This document shows, piece after piece, positions 42,967-51,657 of a stretch of 52,329 nucleotides of DNA. The position numbers and the translations under genes are program-made. The stretch comes from an uncultured Algibacter sp. (GTDB lineage Bacteria; Bacteroidota; Bacteroidia; Flavobacteriales; Flavobacteriaceae). Numbering within the stretch: the first letter of the stretch is position 1; each line of letters opens with the position of its first letter. Location of the stretch: the NCBI GenBank assembly GCA_938003745.1, contig CALKXS010000006.1:1-52329 (forward strand), read 5' to 3'. The notes beneath the pieces are model-generated. The model did no database searches. It had not been told where the DNA came from and saw nothing but the letters and a program-made list of their open reading frames with translations.

Positions 42967-43056
42967 AATTTATTATTTGTCTTTAATCTATTTTAATATT
43001 TGTTTAAATAGGTCAGGTTTAAGAGAGAAAGTATTGGTTTTAATGTTGCTATTTAC

Positions 43057-43212
43057 TTATCTAATATTATTGGAATTATGAGTGATTTTTTTTATTTTTT
43101 CAGTGCATAACATCAACAATTCTTTACGTATCATTTGACACTCTTCCGCAGAATAAAAAGAGCTGTTTTCTTCAAAGATTAATACTTGTTTTAGTAAATT
43201 ATTATTTATCAT
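43057..43212 (-). CDS. 51-residue small protein divergent from the XRE regulator
   Basis: ATG at 43212, TAA at 43057. Helical and charged (LLKQVLIFEENSSFYSAEE, then MIRKELLMLCTEKIKKI). It is divergent from the XRE-type gene at 43342 across a 129-bp AT-rich region with repeated AAGTTTWA words, as expected of an early gene under repressor control. Function unknown. Confidence 0.4.
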   Translation of the reverse strand: MINNNLLKQVLIFEENSSFYSAEECQMIRKELLMLCTEKIKKITHNSNNIR

Positions 43213-43307
43213 ATAAGTTTAACTGTTATTATTTAAAAACAAATATAAGTTTAAATACAATATAATTCAAGTTTAAATTGAATTATTTAAAAATAATATA
43301 AGTTTTA
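43213..43307. promoter_or_regulatory. Divergent control region with repeated operator-like words
   Basis: Four AAGTTTWA-type words (near 43215, 43247, 43269, 43300), the third inside an inverted repeat AATTCAA-N7-TTGAATT (43264-43284). It lies between the divergent 51-residue gene and the XRE regulator, so it is the likely binding site of that regulator. Confidence 0.5.
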
Positions 43308-43341
43308 CTATTATTTCATATCTTTATGCAAATAATTAGAT

Positions 43342-43611
43342 ATGGGTGTTTTAAGAATAAAAGAGTTATTAAAGGAAAAAAAGATAACAGGTAAAGAACT
43401 TGCAGATAGAGTGGATATTTCCATCACTGGTATGTCTAATATTGTAAAAGGCCAGTCTTTACCAAGACAAGAGGTGTTATTAAAAATTGCCGAAGTTTTA
43501 GATGTTGACATTCGAGAGTTATTTAAACCTACAAAAGAAGTCGAAACAGATATTATTTATACGTTCCGCGAAGGTTCTTATATTCCTATTGGTGAGTTAA
43601 ATAAACAATAG
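43342..43611 (+). CDS. XRE-family HTH regulator of the element
   Basis: An 89-residue protein. A typical five-helix HTH of the Cro/cI type (LRIKELLKEKKITGKELAD, then ISITGMSNIVKGQ, LPRQEVLLKIAEVLDVDI) is followed by a short C-terminal tail with REGSYIPIGEL. Likely repressor of the element's divergent early gene and perhaps of the rightward side. Five bases separate it from the next small gene. Confidence 0.85.
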   Translation: MGVLRIKELLKEKKITGKELADRVDISITGMSNIVKGQSLPRQEVLLKIAEVLDVDIRELFKPTKEVETDIIYTFREGSYIPIGELNKQ

Positions 43612-43615
43612 CAAG

Positions 43616-43810
43616 ATGATAAATAAAAGTGTTTTGGAAAAATTAGAAAGGTTAGAGGCTAACGCTCATCGTTTATTAAATGACGCGGCAGCGTTAAAAG
43701 ATGAGCTGTTTGGTGGTTCGGGCAGGTCTAATTCGAAAAGTGTATTATCTCAAAATCATAAAGAACAATTAATTGAACGTAGGAACAGAAATCGTTTTAA
43801 AAAAAAATAA
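43616..43810 (+). CDS. 64-residue helical protein, unknown
   Basis: A predicted helical N-terminus (VLEKLERLEANAHRLLNDAAA) and a basic C-terminus (ERRNRNRFKKK). It is in an operon with the XRE regulator (4-bp gap). It faces the TerS gene tail to tail with ~30 bp between. Family not recognised. Confidence 0.6.
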   Translation: MINKSVLEKLERLEANAHRLLNDAAALKDELFGGSGRSNSKSVLSQNHKEQLIERRNRNRFKKK

Positions 43811-43842
43811 TTCTATTTTATCTAAATCTAACCACAATAGAT

Positions 43843-44399
43843 TTATTGACTTTGCTCTTGAGCTTTTGCTAAAAGTTCTTTTATTCTAGCTTTTCTTTGT
43901 TCTGGAGTTAGAATTGTCAAATCAGTTTTTTGCTTATTATCCTTTTCGTAAAAACCTACATGCTTATGAATCATTTCCATCGCTTTTTCCTTTGATACAA
44001 ACCATAACTCTACAGTTTCAATGGTTTCAACCACCTTACCCTTTTTGTCCTTTATATGTCTGGAAATGTGCTTGTATTTGGTTATTAACCTTCTTATTTC
44101 CAGAGACAATTCTTTTATTTCCTCAGGAGATAATTTCAAGGTTTCCGTTATATCAGAATACGCCCAGTTTTCTAGTTCCTCTAACAACATTTCGTGAGTA
44201 GTTCTTAGTTTTTTTTGGCTTGATCATGCTTCTCCTTAATATACCTTTTGATTCGTGGAATTTCGTGTATAATTCTAAAGGATTTATCAGCATTATTATA
44301 TTTAGGATATATTTTTTTATAGGCCTGAACACCATTAAAGCCATTTATAAACCATTGATCTATTACTAGGGTGTATTTTTTATAAGTTTTATCAGTCAT
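43843..44399 (-). CDS. terS: Phage terminase small subunit, frameshifted at A_AAA_AAC
   Basis: Two overlapping pieces make one TerS (Terminase_2-type) protein of ~180 residues. The N-terminal 64 residues (44399-44205; HTH-like INGFNGVQAYKKIYPKY) end at a TAA immediately after the in-phase heptamer A_AAA_AAC; the -1 frame continues KLRTTHEMLLEELENWAYSD and ends LLAKAQEQSQ. Landmarks SDITETL and MIHKHVGFYEKDN fit TerS. Either programmed -1 frameshifting makes the full protein, or an indel in an 8-A run has broken the gene, or it is a sequence error. The next gene upstream starts at its first base. Confidence 0.7.
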
Positions 44400-46693
44400 T
44401 ATCTTATTCTTTTTAATAATTTAAATTCTCCTTTATTATTTGGCTTTATGGAAATAATACGTGCTTTTTCTAATTTACCTACCTCATTTTTGTACTCAAA
44501 TAACCCGTAAATATTTTCAATATTAGAACCTCTTATAGTTTGTTGTCCTTCAATTAAACTATTTAAGTATAATGAAACTTCGTATTCTAAAGACACCTCT
44601 TCAGGAGTAAACCTAGCACGGTCTAGATCTGAAATTGCTATATTTCCATTTTCGGCATAACTCTTTTTACCCTTCGGATGAATGACGACACTGCTTTTTC
44701 CTACTGAACTTCCAAATCTTATAAAATCCATTGGAAATTCTTGTAAACCTCCATTTAAATACCATCCGTGCGTTAATACTAATTGTACGAGAGACCATAA
44801 AAAATTATAAGAGGAGTCAGGATCGAACATATTTAACGGTTTTGTTTCCAACACATCTTCCCATTTTTTTAATTCATAAATGTCATTTAATCCTTTTTTT
44901 ACATCAAATAGAAAAATGTGAGAATCAAAACTGTGGTCGTCTGTAGGTTTGATTTCTTTATTTCTTCTTCTAATAATTTCAGGTCCATAAGTATCCCATC
45001 GATGCTTAGATATTTTTGAATATACATTGTCATTTTCAATTGGCGTAGAAAAATTAGCTTTAGTATTGGTTTCTTCTAAACCAAAAACTTCTTCATATTC
45101 TCCAGCTATATCACTTCCTATTTCAATTTCTCCAAAATATAAATCTTCTATACTTTTCCGTTTTACCTTTTTAACTTGATTATAAACAAACTTATCTCCA
45201 GAAAACTCTCCTAGTCTTACTGTTGTATTATTATTATTATTATTATAAAAATGTGATTCTTCTTCAATCACTATAATCTCTTGAAAGCCCCTATTTTCAA
45301 TACCCAAATTAACATGCTTGAGTACTTTTAGAGTTTGAAGAATATCTTGAAACGAAGATGTAAAAGGCTTGTAAAGATCATCACCCTTTTCAAAAAGTCT
45401 TATCCAATGACCGTGAGAAAAGAAAATATACGCTCCTGGCCCATCTTCATCATAACCAAGTTCTTTTCTGCCAAAATAATTAGATTTAAAATTATTTTTA
45501 CTGCCTGTCATTATCTCCACATATCGCTCTAATAACTCATAAGCTAAAACACCATTTGTTATAGTAGATGGAAAATTACTGTCTTCATTTATTTGAAGAT
45601 TAGCTTCAATATTCTGAGCATAACATCTGACTCTTGCATGTATGTCCCTAGACATATCTGAAGCTAAAAGACACTCTAAAGCCATACTTTCTCCTTCTAA
45701 CAATTCAATATTTAAATTAAAACTACCTTCTATTTTTTTTGTGAATTTAGGAAATGGAAATGGAAAATCTGAAGGTAAATTCCCGACCGAAACACCTCCT
45801 TTTATCAAATTTGTTGTTGGAGATCTAGAGTCTGAACGTATTTCATATAAAACCTTTCTTTCTTTTAAATCATAATTAGAACCATTATTATAAATAGAGA
45901 AACACACCTGATATCTACACCATTGCACATTCTCATATTGCCTAAAAAAAGCATCTAAACTAAAGGAAATATCTATATTTAAAATTCTTGTTCTATCATT
46001 TACCGCATAAAACATCATTCCGGTAGTACCTCTAGATGACGAACCTAAAGATTGAAATTGAACAGAATTAGCCAGATCATGAGATTGAGATTCTATTATA
46101 ATAGGAATACCTCCTGCCTGCCTTCTTGTTTTTCCTGCATTTGTTTCTACACTTAACTTTAATTCATTATCTACAGAAGCATTTTTAAATTTGGTTATTA
46201 AAAAAATCCTCCTACCTGGAAGATGCAACTTTTTCAAAGGCATACTTGGTATTGTATTTCCTTTTAAATCTATTGTGCGCTCTATTTCCGTTTTTACTTT
46301 TTTTCTTGCTTTTAATATTTTTTCTAAACCTCCTGAGTCAAATTTTAAACCAACAATACCATCATCCTCTTCCCATGTTTTAACAGTAAGATATCCACTA
46401 TAAACACGCTGCCAAATATCTAATTGATCTTTCTCATCTTTAATTATTCTAATCTCTTCATTTCTTCCATATATCCTTCGAATAGCATTAATGTAGTTTT
46501 TAGCTTCTCCTGTGAATTTTAAAGAATTACTCCATTTTGGAAAGACTCCTGAATAATCATCATTTCTATGCTGTTCTTTGTCATCGTCGTCCCATCCAAT
46601 AACATCGGCTGATTTAACTTTTATATTTCCATATAATTTATGCTGTAATTTATAACGTACTCTATCGTGATATGGCCCTTGAAATGTTCCCAT
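44399..46693 (-). CDS. Large phage-like structural protein (tail/hub-type?)
   Basis: A 764-residue protein with no signal peptide or membrane helix, built of many beta segments. Early landmarks (YGNIKVKSADVIGWDDDDKE, YSGVFPKWSNSLKF, then SGGLEKILKARKKV) resemble a protein I recall from flavobacterial prophage tail regions, but I cannot name the family. It contains a six-Asn run encoded by an AAT repeat near 45230. Its last base is the first of TerS, which places it in the same late-type unit. Function in a particle is inference. Confidence 0.55.
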   Translation of the reverse strand: MGTFQGPYHDRVRYKLQHKLYGNIKVKSADVIGWDDDDKEQHRNDDYSGVFPKWSNSLKFTGEAKNYINAIRRIYGRNEEIRIIKDEKDQLDIWQRVYSGYLTVKTWEEDDGIVGLKFDSGGLEKILKARKKVKTEIERTIDLKGNTIPSMPLKKLHLPGRRIFLITKFKNASVDNELKLSVETNAGKTRRQAGGIPIIIESQSHDLANSVQFQSLGSSSRGTTGMMFYAVNDRTRILNIDISFSLDAFFRQYENVQWCRYQVCFSIYNNGSNYDLKERKVLYEIRSDSRSPTTNLIKGGVSVGNLPSDFPFPFPKFTKKIEGSFNLNIELLEGESMALECLLASDMSRDIHARVRCYAQNIEANLQINEDSNFPSTITNGVLAYELLERYVEIMTGSKNNFKSNYFGRKELGYDEDGPGAYIFFSHGHWIRLFEKGDDLYKPFTSSFQDILQTLKVLKHVNLGIENRGFQEIIVIEEESHFYNNNNNNTTVRLGEFSGDKFVYNQVKKVKRKSIEDLYFGEIEIGSDIAGEYEEVFGLEETNTKANFSTPIENDNVYSKISKHRWDTYGPEIIRRRNKEIKPTDDHSFDSHIFLFDVKKGLNDIYELKKWEDVLETKPLNMFDPDSSYNFLWSLVQLVLTHGWYLNGGLQEFPMDFIRFGSSVGKSSVVIHPKGKKSYAENGNIAISDLDRARFTPEEVSLEYEVSLYLNSLIEGQQTIRGSNIENIYGLFEYKNEVGKLEKARIISIKPNNKGEFKLLKRIR

Positions 46694-47421
46694 TAATTCT
46701 TAGCGTTGGTTAAAAATTTAATAAAATCCATTAGGGTATTGTCGTCTATTATAGCTCTATTTGTGGAGTTTTTTAGATTAGATTGAAGACTTTTAAACTG
46801 AATATGTTCTACTGAATCTATAATATACTTTTTTAAGCTTTCAAGTCCTTCAAATGAATTTTTAATTTTTGAATTCTCTTTTGTGATTTCAAGTAACTCA
46901 TTGTAAGCATCTTTAATCTTACTAAAAGAATCATATATTTGTTTTTGTTCAAATGTTTCGATGTATAACGTGCAGAAATTTTCTTTAATGATTTTTTCAT
47001 TTTCATCATTAACATAAAAAGCTTCTGATCTATCACTATAAAAAATTAATTCGAGAGGTAATTGGTGGGATTTGTACATTCCATAATAAGGTATTTTAAA
47101 TGCTTTTAAAGAGCTTAAAGACTGTTTAAGGAATTCAAATTGTTTTCCAGATTCTTTAGTGAGATTATTTCTTATTAATGTTGATTTAATGCCTACATTA
47201 TCCAGTTCTTTATTTAGAAATTTGACATATTTATTTTCTATGTTCTTCGTTCCTTTTTTAATGAGTTCTTGAAATATTAAATTTGTAAAAGTGCCTAATT
47301 CCAAAGCTTCGTATTTCTGTTTTAAATCTATTAAATGTGGCTTTAATTTATTAACATGATTAACCATTTCTTTTAGTTTATCAAGGTCTTCAAGCAATAG
47401 TATTTTTTCGAATTTTTTCAT
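46693..47421 (-). CDS. Helical/coiled-coil protein, unknown
   Basis: A 242-residue, Lys/Glu/Leu-rich protein, mostly helical (LEDLDKLKEMVNHVNKLKPHL, several Leu-spaced helices) with a central beta-like stretch (IPYYGMYKSHQLPLELIFY). It overlaps the 764-residue gene by 1 base, so the two are probably co-transcribed and coupled. No recognised family. Confidence 0.6.
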   Translation of the reverse strand: MKKFEKILLLEDLDKLKEMVNHVNKLKPHLIDLKQKYEALELGTFTNLIFQELIKKGTKNIENKYVKFLNKELDNVGIKSTLIRNNLTKESGKQFEFLKQSLSSLKAFKIPYYGMYKSHQLPLELIFYSDRSEAFYVNDENEKIIKENFCTLYIETFEQKQIYDSFSKIKDAYNELLEITKENSKIKNSFEGLESLKKYIIDSVEHIQFKSLQSNLKNSTNRAIIDDNTLMDFIKFLTNAKN

Positions 47422-47446
47422 TTTTGTTTTTAAAGATTAAATATGA

Positions 47447-47731
47447 TTAACCAAAAATTTCTTCAATTTCTTTATCTGTAGGTTCACCTGTTGTAAACCC
47501 TTTACCAGGAGATCCAGAATAAACATCATTATCGGCTTTTGATTGAGTAAATCCTTCAAAGTCTTTACTTGCTAATTCAACTTCTGCAGCTAAATCTTCT
47601 GCATCTAAATTGATTGTTTTTAAAAGACGCTTTTTAATTGATTCTGGTAATGCATTTAGCACCTCATTGGCTTCAAAAAGTTTATTGAGTTGTTGTGTCT
47701 TGGTGTCGTTTGTTTTTTCGAATTTTTTCAT
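47447..47731 (-). CDS. 94-residue acidic protein, unknown
   Basis: A helical first half (NKLFEANEVLNALPESIKK, LLKTINLDAEDLAAEVEL) and a Gly/Asp-rich tail (YSGSPGKGFTTGEPTDKEI). It begins with MKKFEK, the same six residues as the next downstream protein. Same strand and operon as its neighbours, 25 bp upstream of the 242-residue gene. It might be a scaffold or accessory protein of a phage-like unit; not recognised. Confidence 0.55.
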   Translation of the reverse strand: MKKFEKTNDTKTQQLNKLFEANEVLNALPESIKKRLLKTINLDAEDLAAEVELASKDFEGFTQSKADNDVYSGSPGKGFTTGEPTDKEIEEIFG

Positions 47732-47762
47732 TGTACTAGTTTTTATTGTTAAATATTATTTT

Positions 47763-47981
47763 TTAAAATCGCTTTGAGCGTTTTCGAGATTGTTGGTTGT
47801 TTTTAGAAGAATCATTTGCATTCGAAACCCAGTTGAGAACAAAAGATTTGAATCTAGGCATGAGTTGATTTGCTTCAAACTGAATTTTATTTTGCGCTAA
47901 TTCTAATTCCATTTTGTTGTTGAAGGATTGAACGAGTTTTTCCTTATCTGGTATTTGAGATTTATTTTGCATCCACAACAC
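47763..47981 (-). CDS. 72-residue basic protein, possible C-part of replication protein
   Basis: It starts at a GTG (47981); the frame is open upstream to 48060 without ATG. The content (MELELAQNKIQFEANQLMPR, FKSFVLNWVSNAND, basic end) resembles the C-terminal tail seen after DUF6291-type N-domains in phage replication proteins. The preceding gene (48063-48401) ends in a Ser-Asp repeat right before it. It could be a separate small gene or the shifted C-terminus of that protein. Confidence 0.45.
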   Translation of the reverse strand: MLWMQNKSQIPDKEKLVQSFNNKMELELAQNKIQFEANQLMPRFKSFVLNWVSNANDSSKNNQQSRKRSKRF

Positions 47982-48062
47982 ATCTAACTCTTGCTGTTTT
48001 TCTTTTTTTATAATTTGAATAGCGCGAGAAACTTTGTATTTCTCTTTTACTTTAGTTTCTCT

Positions 48063-48401
48063 TTATTTTTTATTATCACTATCACTATCACTATCGGGTT
48101 TTTTGGGTTGCTTTGGGTTTTTAATTAACCCACTGGGTTTTTTGGGTTTTTCTGGACGTCCCCCTTTGCTTCCGTTTTTTCTATTTCTATCACAGATATT
48201 TTTATACTTTTCATCATCCCTATTGAATTGATTTTTAAAAGGAATAAATACAGCTTTCATTAGTCCGCTTAGCTCATACTCTTTATCGCAATGGTAGGCT
48301 CTTATAGCATCTATTAGCTGTCCTTTTTGTTCTATTGTAAGCTCATCTAAAACATCAAGACTATCTAAATGCAATACAAACGATTTTTTATTTTGTGCCA
48401 T
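48063..48401 (-). CDS. DUF6291-type phage replication protein (N-domain)
   Basis: A 112-residue protein of the DUF6291 type: SFVLHLDSLDVLDELTIEQK, QLIDAIRAYH, LMKAVFIPFKNQFNRDDEKY, followed by NGSKGGRPEKPKKP. It ends with a (Ser-Asp)n repeat encoded by a 6-bp DNA repeat. Related proteins serve phage/plasmid replication. The product may continue in another frame into 47763-47981 if the repeat length changes. The preceding gene lies 1 bp upstream. Confidence 0.7.
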   Translation of the reverse strand: MAQNKKSFVLHLDSLDVLDELTIEQKGQLIDAIRAYHCDKEYELSGLMKAVFIPFKNQFNRDDEKYKNICDRNRKNGSKGGRPEKPKKPSGLIKNPKQPKKPDSDSDSDNKK

Positions 48402-48402
48402 T

Positions 48403-48660
48403 CTAAATAGTTTTGCTTGAATCTGAAAGGTATTCAGGATTAGTAGTTAAAAATTCTGCAGCATGTCTTGAAATTGGGCAAATATCTTTTTTAACCGAAT
48501 CTATTTGATTAAAATCTCTAAACTCAGAAACATACCGGCACACGTTAGCTCGATAAATACCAGTTTCTATACTAACCATAAGCATTGTTTTAGGTGAGTT
48601 ATAAAACGCGCTGAAAACACTTTGCCTTTGAGTTTTAGAATTGTGAGATGGATCTTCCAT
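48403..48660 (-). CDS. Winged-HTH-like DNA-binding protein of the replication region
   Basis: An 85-residue protein with a recognisable HTH (KTMLMVSIETGIYRANVCRY) and a conserved-looking end (ICPISRHAAEFLTTNPEYL). Similar proteins occur next to DUF6291 genes in Bacteroidota phages and integrative elements. It may act in replication control. It is 9 bp after the excisionase-like gene and one base before the DUF6291 gene. Confidence 0.65.
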   Translation of the reverse strand: MEDPSHNSKTQRQSVFSAFYNSPKTMLMVSIETGIYRANVCRYVSEFRDFNQIDSVKKDICPISRHAAEFLTTNPEYLSDSSKTI

Positions 48661-48669
48661 TTAAACCAA

Positions 48670-48993
48670 TTATTTCTTTTTGGATAATATGGAATCTACC
48701 TCATCATTAATATCATTTTTAGTTTTCTGACTAAATCCTTTTAACCATTCAGCAAGCTCCGATTTAAAGAAGTATAATCGGTTACGATGTTTATAATGGG
48801 GAATCTCTTTGTTTCTAACCATTGCATAGATAGTATTCTTGCTTTTATTTAAAAACAAGGCGGATTCGTCTATGTCGGATGGTATTTCTGTTCCTGAAGT
48901 AGAGGCTTCTTTTTCTAGTAAGAACTCTTTTAATTCTTTGAGGTCTTTTAATCCCTCGCGAACTTCTTTTAAAGTTTGGTCTATTGATGACAT
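48670..48993 (-). CDS. HTH_17/excisionase-like DNA-binding protein
   Basis: A 107-residue protein. An N-terminal helical segment (TLKEVREGLKDLKELKEFL) is followed by a MerR/excisionase-type HTH: DESALFLNKSKNTIYAMVRN, KEIPHYKHRNRLYFFKSEL, AEWL. Such proteins in integrase-linked elements act as recombination directionality factors or regulators. It is separated from the 368-residue gene by an 82-bp gap. Confidence 0.75.
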   Translation of the reverse strand: MSSIDQTLKEVREGLKDLKELKEFLLEKEASTSGTEIPSDIDESALFLNKSKNTIYAMVRNKEIPHYKHRNRLYFFKSELAEWLKGFSQKTKNDINDEVDSILSKKK

Positions 48994-49075
48994 TTATACA
49001 TTGTTTAGGTTTAACAATGCATAGGTATTGGTTTTCTATTAGGATTTTAAACAGGTGTACTAAAGACACCTTAAT

Positions 49076-50182
49076 TTACACCTTTTTATTTGTAATAGTT
49101 GCTATGTTGGAATTAGTATCATTCCACTTTTTGCGATCAGTCTGGTTAAAACCTTCAAATGAATTATCCATAATATCAAAATATTTTTGTTTTACCCTTT
49201 TTTGGTTGTATTCAAATTCTGAGCAATAATCTTGAAATCTTCTAAATACACTTCTTACATCAATTTTATTGGTTAAAGGAATATTAAATTTTTGTTTAGT
49301 AAACTCTTTTTCAGTTTCTATAAAAGTGTTATTGATAAATATTAATAGTTTTCTTTCGCTTAAATAAAAATCTTCTTTGTCTTTTGGTTCTTCAGTTAAT
49401 ACTTTAAAAAACTCGAAGACCTCTTTAATATTAACTTTTGGTAATAGAATATTGTCGCTGTTTAATATTTTTTCTTTAAACAAAACATAATCTGATGTTG
49501 GGGTATAATCTGTGTTTTTATCAAGTTTATTCAAGTATTTATTAATGTACTCAATAGCAAACGTTTTTGACGGGGCTTCAATAAAATCATAATCATCATT
49601 TATGATTTTACATTGTTCATTTAAGAAATCTGTTAAAATGTATCTGGTTAAATTTGGAAGTTTTAGATTTTCTAATTCTGTAATATTATTTTTAATAAAT
49701 GCTCTAGACCCTTTTTTTGAGTTAGCTTTTTCTTCTGGAAACAGTATTAGATTTTTAACAATTCTGCTTATCTTGTTAATAAACTCAACTCTATCAATTG
49801 AATGAGCAAGATATTTATCTGGCATATCATTTCTTCTTTCTCGTTCATTTAAATAATTAAAGTTACGTTCTAAGTCTTTGAGATATATTTCTATTTTAGA
49901 ATAAGTGCTTCTATGCCTAAATGTTTCTCCTTGTTCATTTGTAATTATTTCGATTGGATATTCGTTTTCTGGATCAGTAGCAGCTCTAGAGAAACCTAAA
50001 TTAATTTCCTCATCAGAAATATGATGACTTATAAAAATATCTAAGTCCGGTTTTAGTTTAGTTCCTAAATATTCTGTAAATAATATTTCATTTAACTTTT
50101 TATCATTCTTAAAATGTTTTAAAAATTCAACTCCGCTTTCAATTCTATTAAGTTCGTTGATAAATTGAAGTTCTCTATCCAT
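49076..50182 (-). CDS. 368-residue protein of unknown function
   Basis: A soluble, mostly helical, Lys/Asn/Phe-rich protein. It has no catalytic motif I can identify; notable segments are DIFISHHISDEEINLGF (about 50-66) and YCSEFEYNQKRVKQKYFDIM near the C-terminus. It sits between the integrase and the excisionase-like gene, the usual place of cargo or control genes in small integrative elements. Candidate anti-phage, regulatory or replication function, all unproven. Confidence 0.55.
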   Translation of the reverse strand: MDRELQFINELNRIESGVEFLKHFKNDKKLNEILFTEYLGTKLKPDLDIFISHHISDEEINLGFSRAATDPENEYPIEIITNEQGETFRHRSTYSKIEIYLKDLERNFNYLNERERRNDMPDKYLAHSIDRVEFINKISRIVKNLILFPEEKANSKKGSRAFIKNNITELENLKLPNLTRYILTDFLNEQCKIINDDYDFIEAPSKTFAIEYINKYLNKLDKNTDYTPTSDYVLFKEKILNSDNILLPKVNIKEVFEFFKVLTEEPKDKEDFYLSERKLLIFINNTFIETEKEFTKQKFNIPLTNKIDVRSVFRRFQDYCSEFEYNQKRVKQKYFDIMDNSFEGFNQTDRKKWNDTNSNIATITNKKV

Positions 50183-50208
50183 AGTATGTTTTCTTAATAA
50201 TTTTGTGA

Positions 50209-51448
50209 TTAAAAATCAAGTAACGTGTTAGCGAACTCTTTTTTTGCTTCATCTTCAAATCCAGCAAAATAATTTTTTGTAACACTAAGATCACTATGGT
50301 TCAAAGCCTCACTTATAAACTCCATACTAGCGCCTTTACGTATTGATTGAGTTGCAAACGAATGTCTTGCCCAGTAGGTGCTTAAATCGAGCGGTAAATC
50401 GTTTGCTTTAGCTATTCTTTTAATATGGTCGTTGATATACCTGGTAAAGTTTTTTATTTTTTTGTATTGTAAAAGGCTATCATCTTTAGTGTCGATAATA
50501 TCAAATACAAAACCACTTTTATTTTTGGTTCCATACCTTGAGATAACATCCTTCGTAAAATCGGTTAAATAGATTATTATAGTTTTTTTTTTCAGTGGAT
50601 TTATCAAATGTTTTGGCGCGATAATATTCAAATTTATCTCCTTTAATGTCTGAATATTTTAATAGAGCTATATCTTTAAGGTTCATGCCGTTGCAACTAT
50701 AGGAAAGAAACCAAAACGCTTTTGCTTTAGCTTCATTCCTGTTTTTAACCTCAGCATCAAACAAACATTTCAATTGATTTGGGTTCAAAGCTTTCTTAAC
50801 TTTTTTAGTGTTTGGTATTTGATATTTATTATTTTTTTTAGCACCAAAAGGGTAGATGTCTTTAATTATAGCATTGTTGAAAATAACTCTCAAGGTTCTA
50901 GTATAGATTGAAATAGTAGTGTAGCTTTTTCCCTTTGATAACATGAATTTTTCATAATCACTTAACCATTCAACATTGATAGCTTCAAATGTCAGTTTTT
51001 CAATCTCTATTTTATTCTTAATCTTACTAAAGATGGCTAGCGAGTTGAGTGTGTATTTATAACTCTCTGATGTTCCAATTTTGTCATTTTCTTTGTTTTT
51101 GTCTATTGCTAAATTAAAGTGATATTGAACATTGTTTTGATCTGAAGATTTACGAAACATTTTTGTTTCAAACTTTGGGAAATCGAAAACAGTCATCTGA
51201 CCAGCTTCTTTATTTGCTCTTTGTTCAATAGCCTGAAGTTTTAAATAGATTTCCTTATTTTTACCTCTCAAATTTTTATCTTTTGGATTAATCCAAATTG
51301 TTTCAAATTCATTGATTGATAGAGAGGTATTTATAGAGTAGCTTTTTTCTTTTTGATTGCTTTTTTTATAAGCGCGAAGTTTAACTGGGAATTTGCCATT
51401 AGATTTAGCTCTTCTTCTATCAAGCCAAATCGAAATAATATAACTCAT
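50209..51448 (-). CDS. int: Tyrosine-family integrase, frameshifted
   Basis: The N-terminal piece (51448-50519, 309 residues) has the arm-binding and SAM-like domains (ISIWLDRRRAKSNGKFPVK; IEKLTFEAINVEWLSDYEKF) and the start of the catalytic domain. The C-terminal piece (50631-50209, 140 residues) has YWARHSFAT, LNHSDLSVTKNYF with the catalytic R-H-x, H and Tyr. They join in a 10-A run (plus-strand T at 50583-50592) by a +1 shift. The first catalytic Arg position reads NGMN, as in some Bacteroidota integrases. Either the gene is phase-variable or broken, or the run length is a sequencing error. Confidence 0.8.
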
Positions 51449-51475
51449 TGTTGTTTATTTTAATCAAAAATAATC

Positions 51476-51495
51476 ATTTGCAGAATATTTGCAGA
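51476..51495 (+). repeat. Right arm-type repeat of the element
   Basis: Exact copy of the 20-mer at 42611-42630, 28 bp upstream of the integrase start and 153 bp before the right att core. Confidence 0.65.
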
Positions 51496-51610
51496 AAAAT
51501 TATATTAATAAATGAATAATAGATATTAACAAATATTAGGGTGTTTGTTAAAAAACAGGAGTTTATATAGTATTCATACAACCAATAGATATTAGGTGAA
51601 TGATATAATT

Positions 51611-51657
51611 CTTGATTACGGCTCAAGAGGTTACTGGTTTGAATCCAGTCGAGGTCA
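51611..51657 (+). tRNA. 3' half of tRNA-Arg (anticodon ACG)
   Basis: The segment folds as anticodon arm (CTTGA/TCAAG with loop TTACGGC), 5-nt variable loop, T arm (ACTGG/CCAGT with loop TTTGAAT), acceptor 3' strand CGAGGTC and discriminator A. The expected 5' strand GACCTCG and D arm are absent upstream, where sequence is element-like. It is therefore a partial copy marking an attachment site, not a working gene. Confidence 0.75.

Noticed and set aside
45225-45245. Trinucleotide AAT repeat (poly-Asn) as a phase-variable switch.
   Set aside because: A three-base unit keeps the frame, so length changes would alter only the Asn run.
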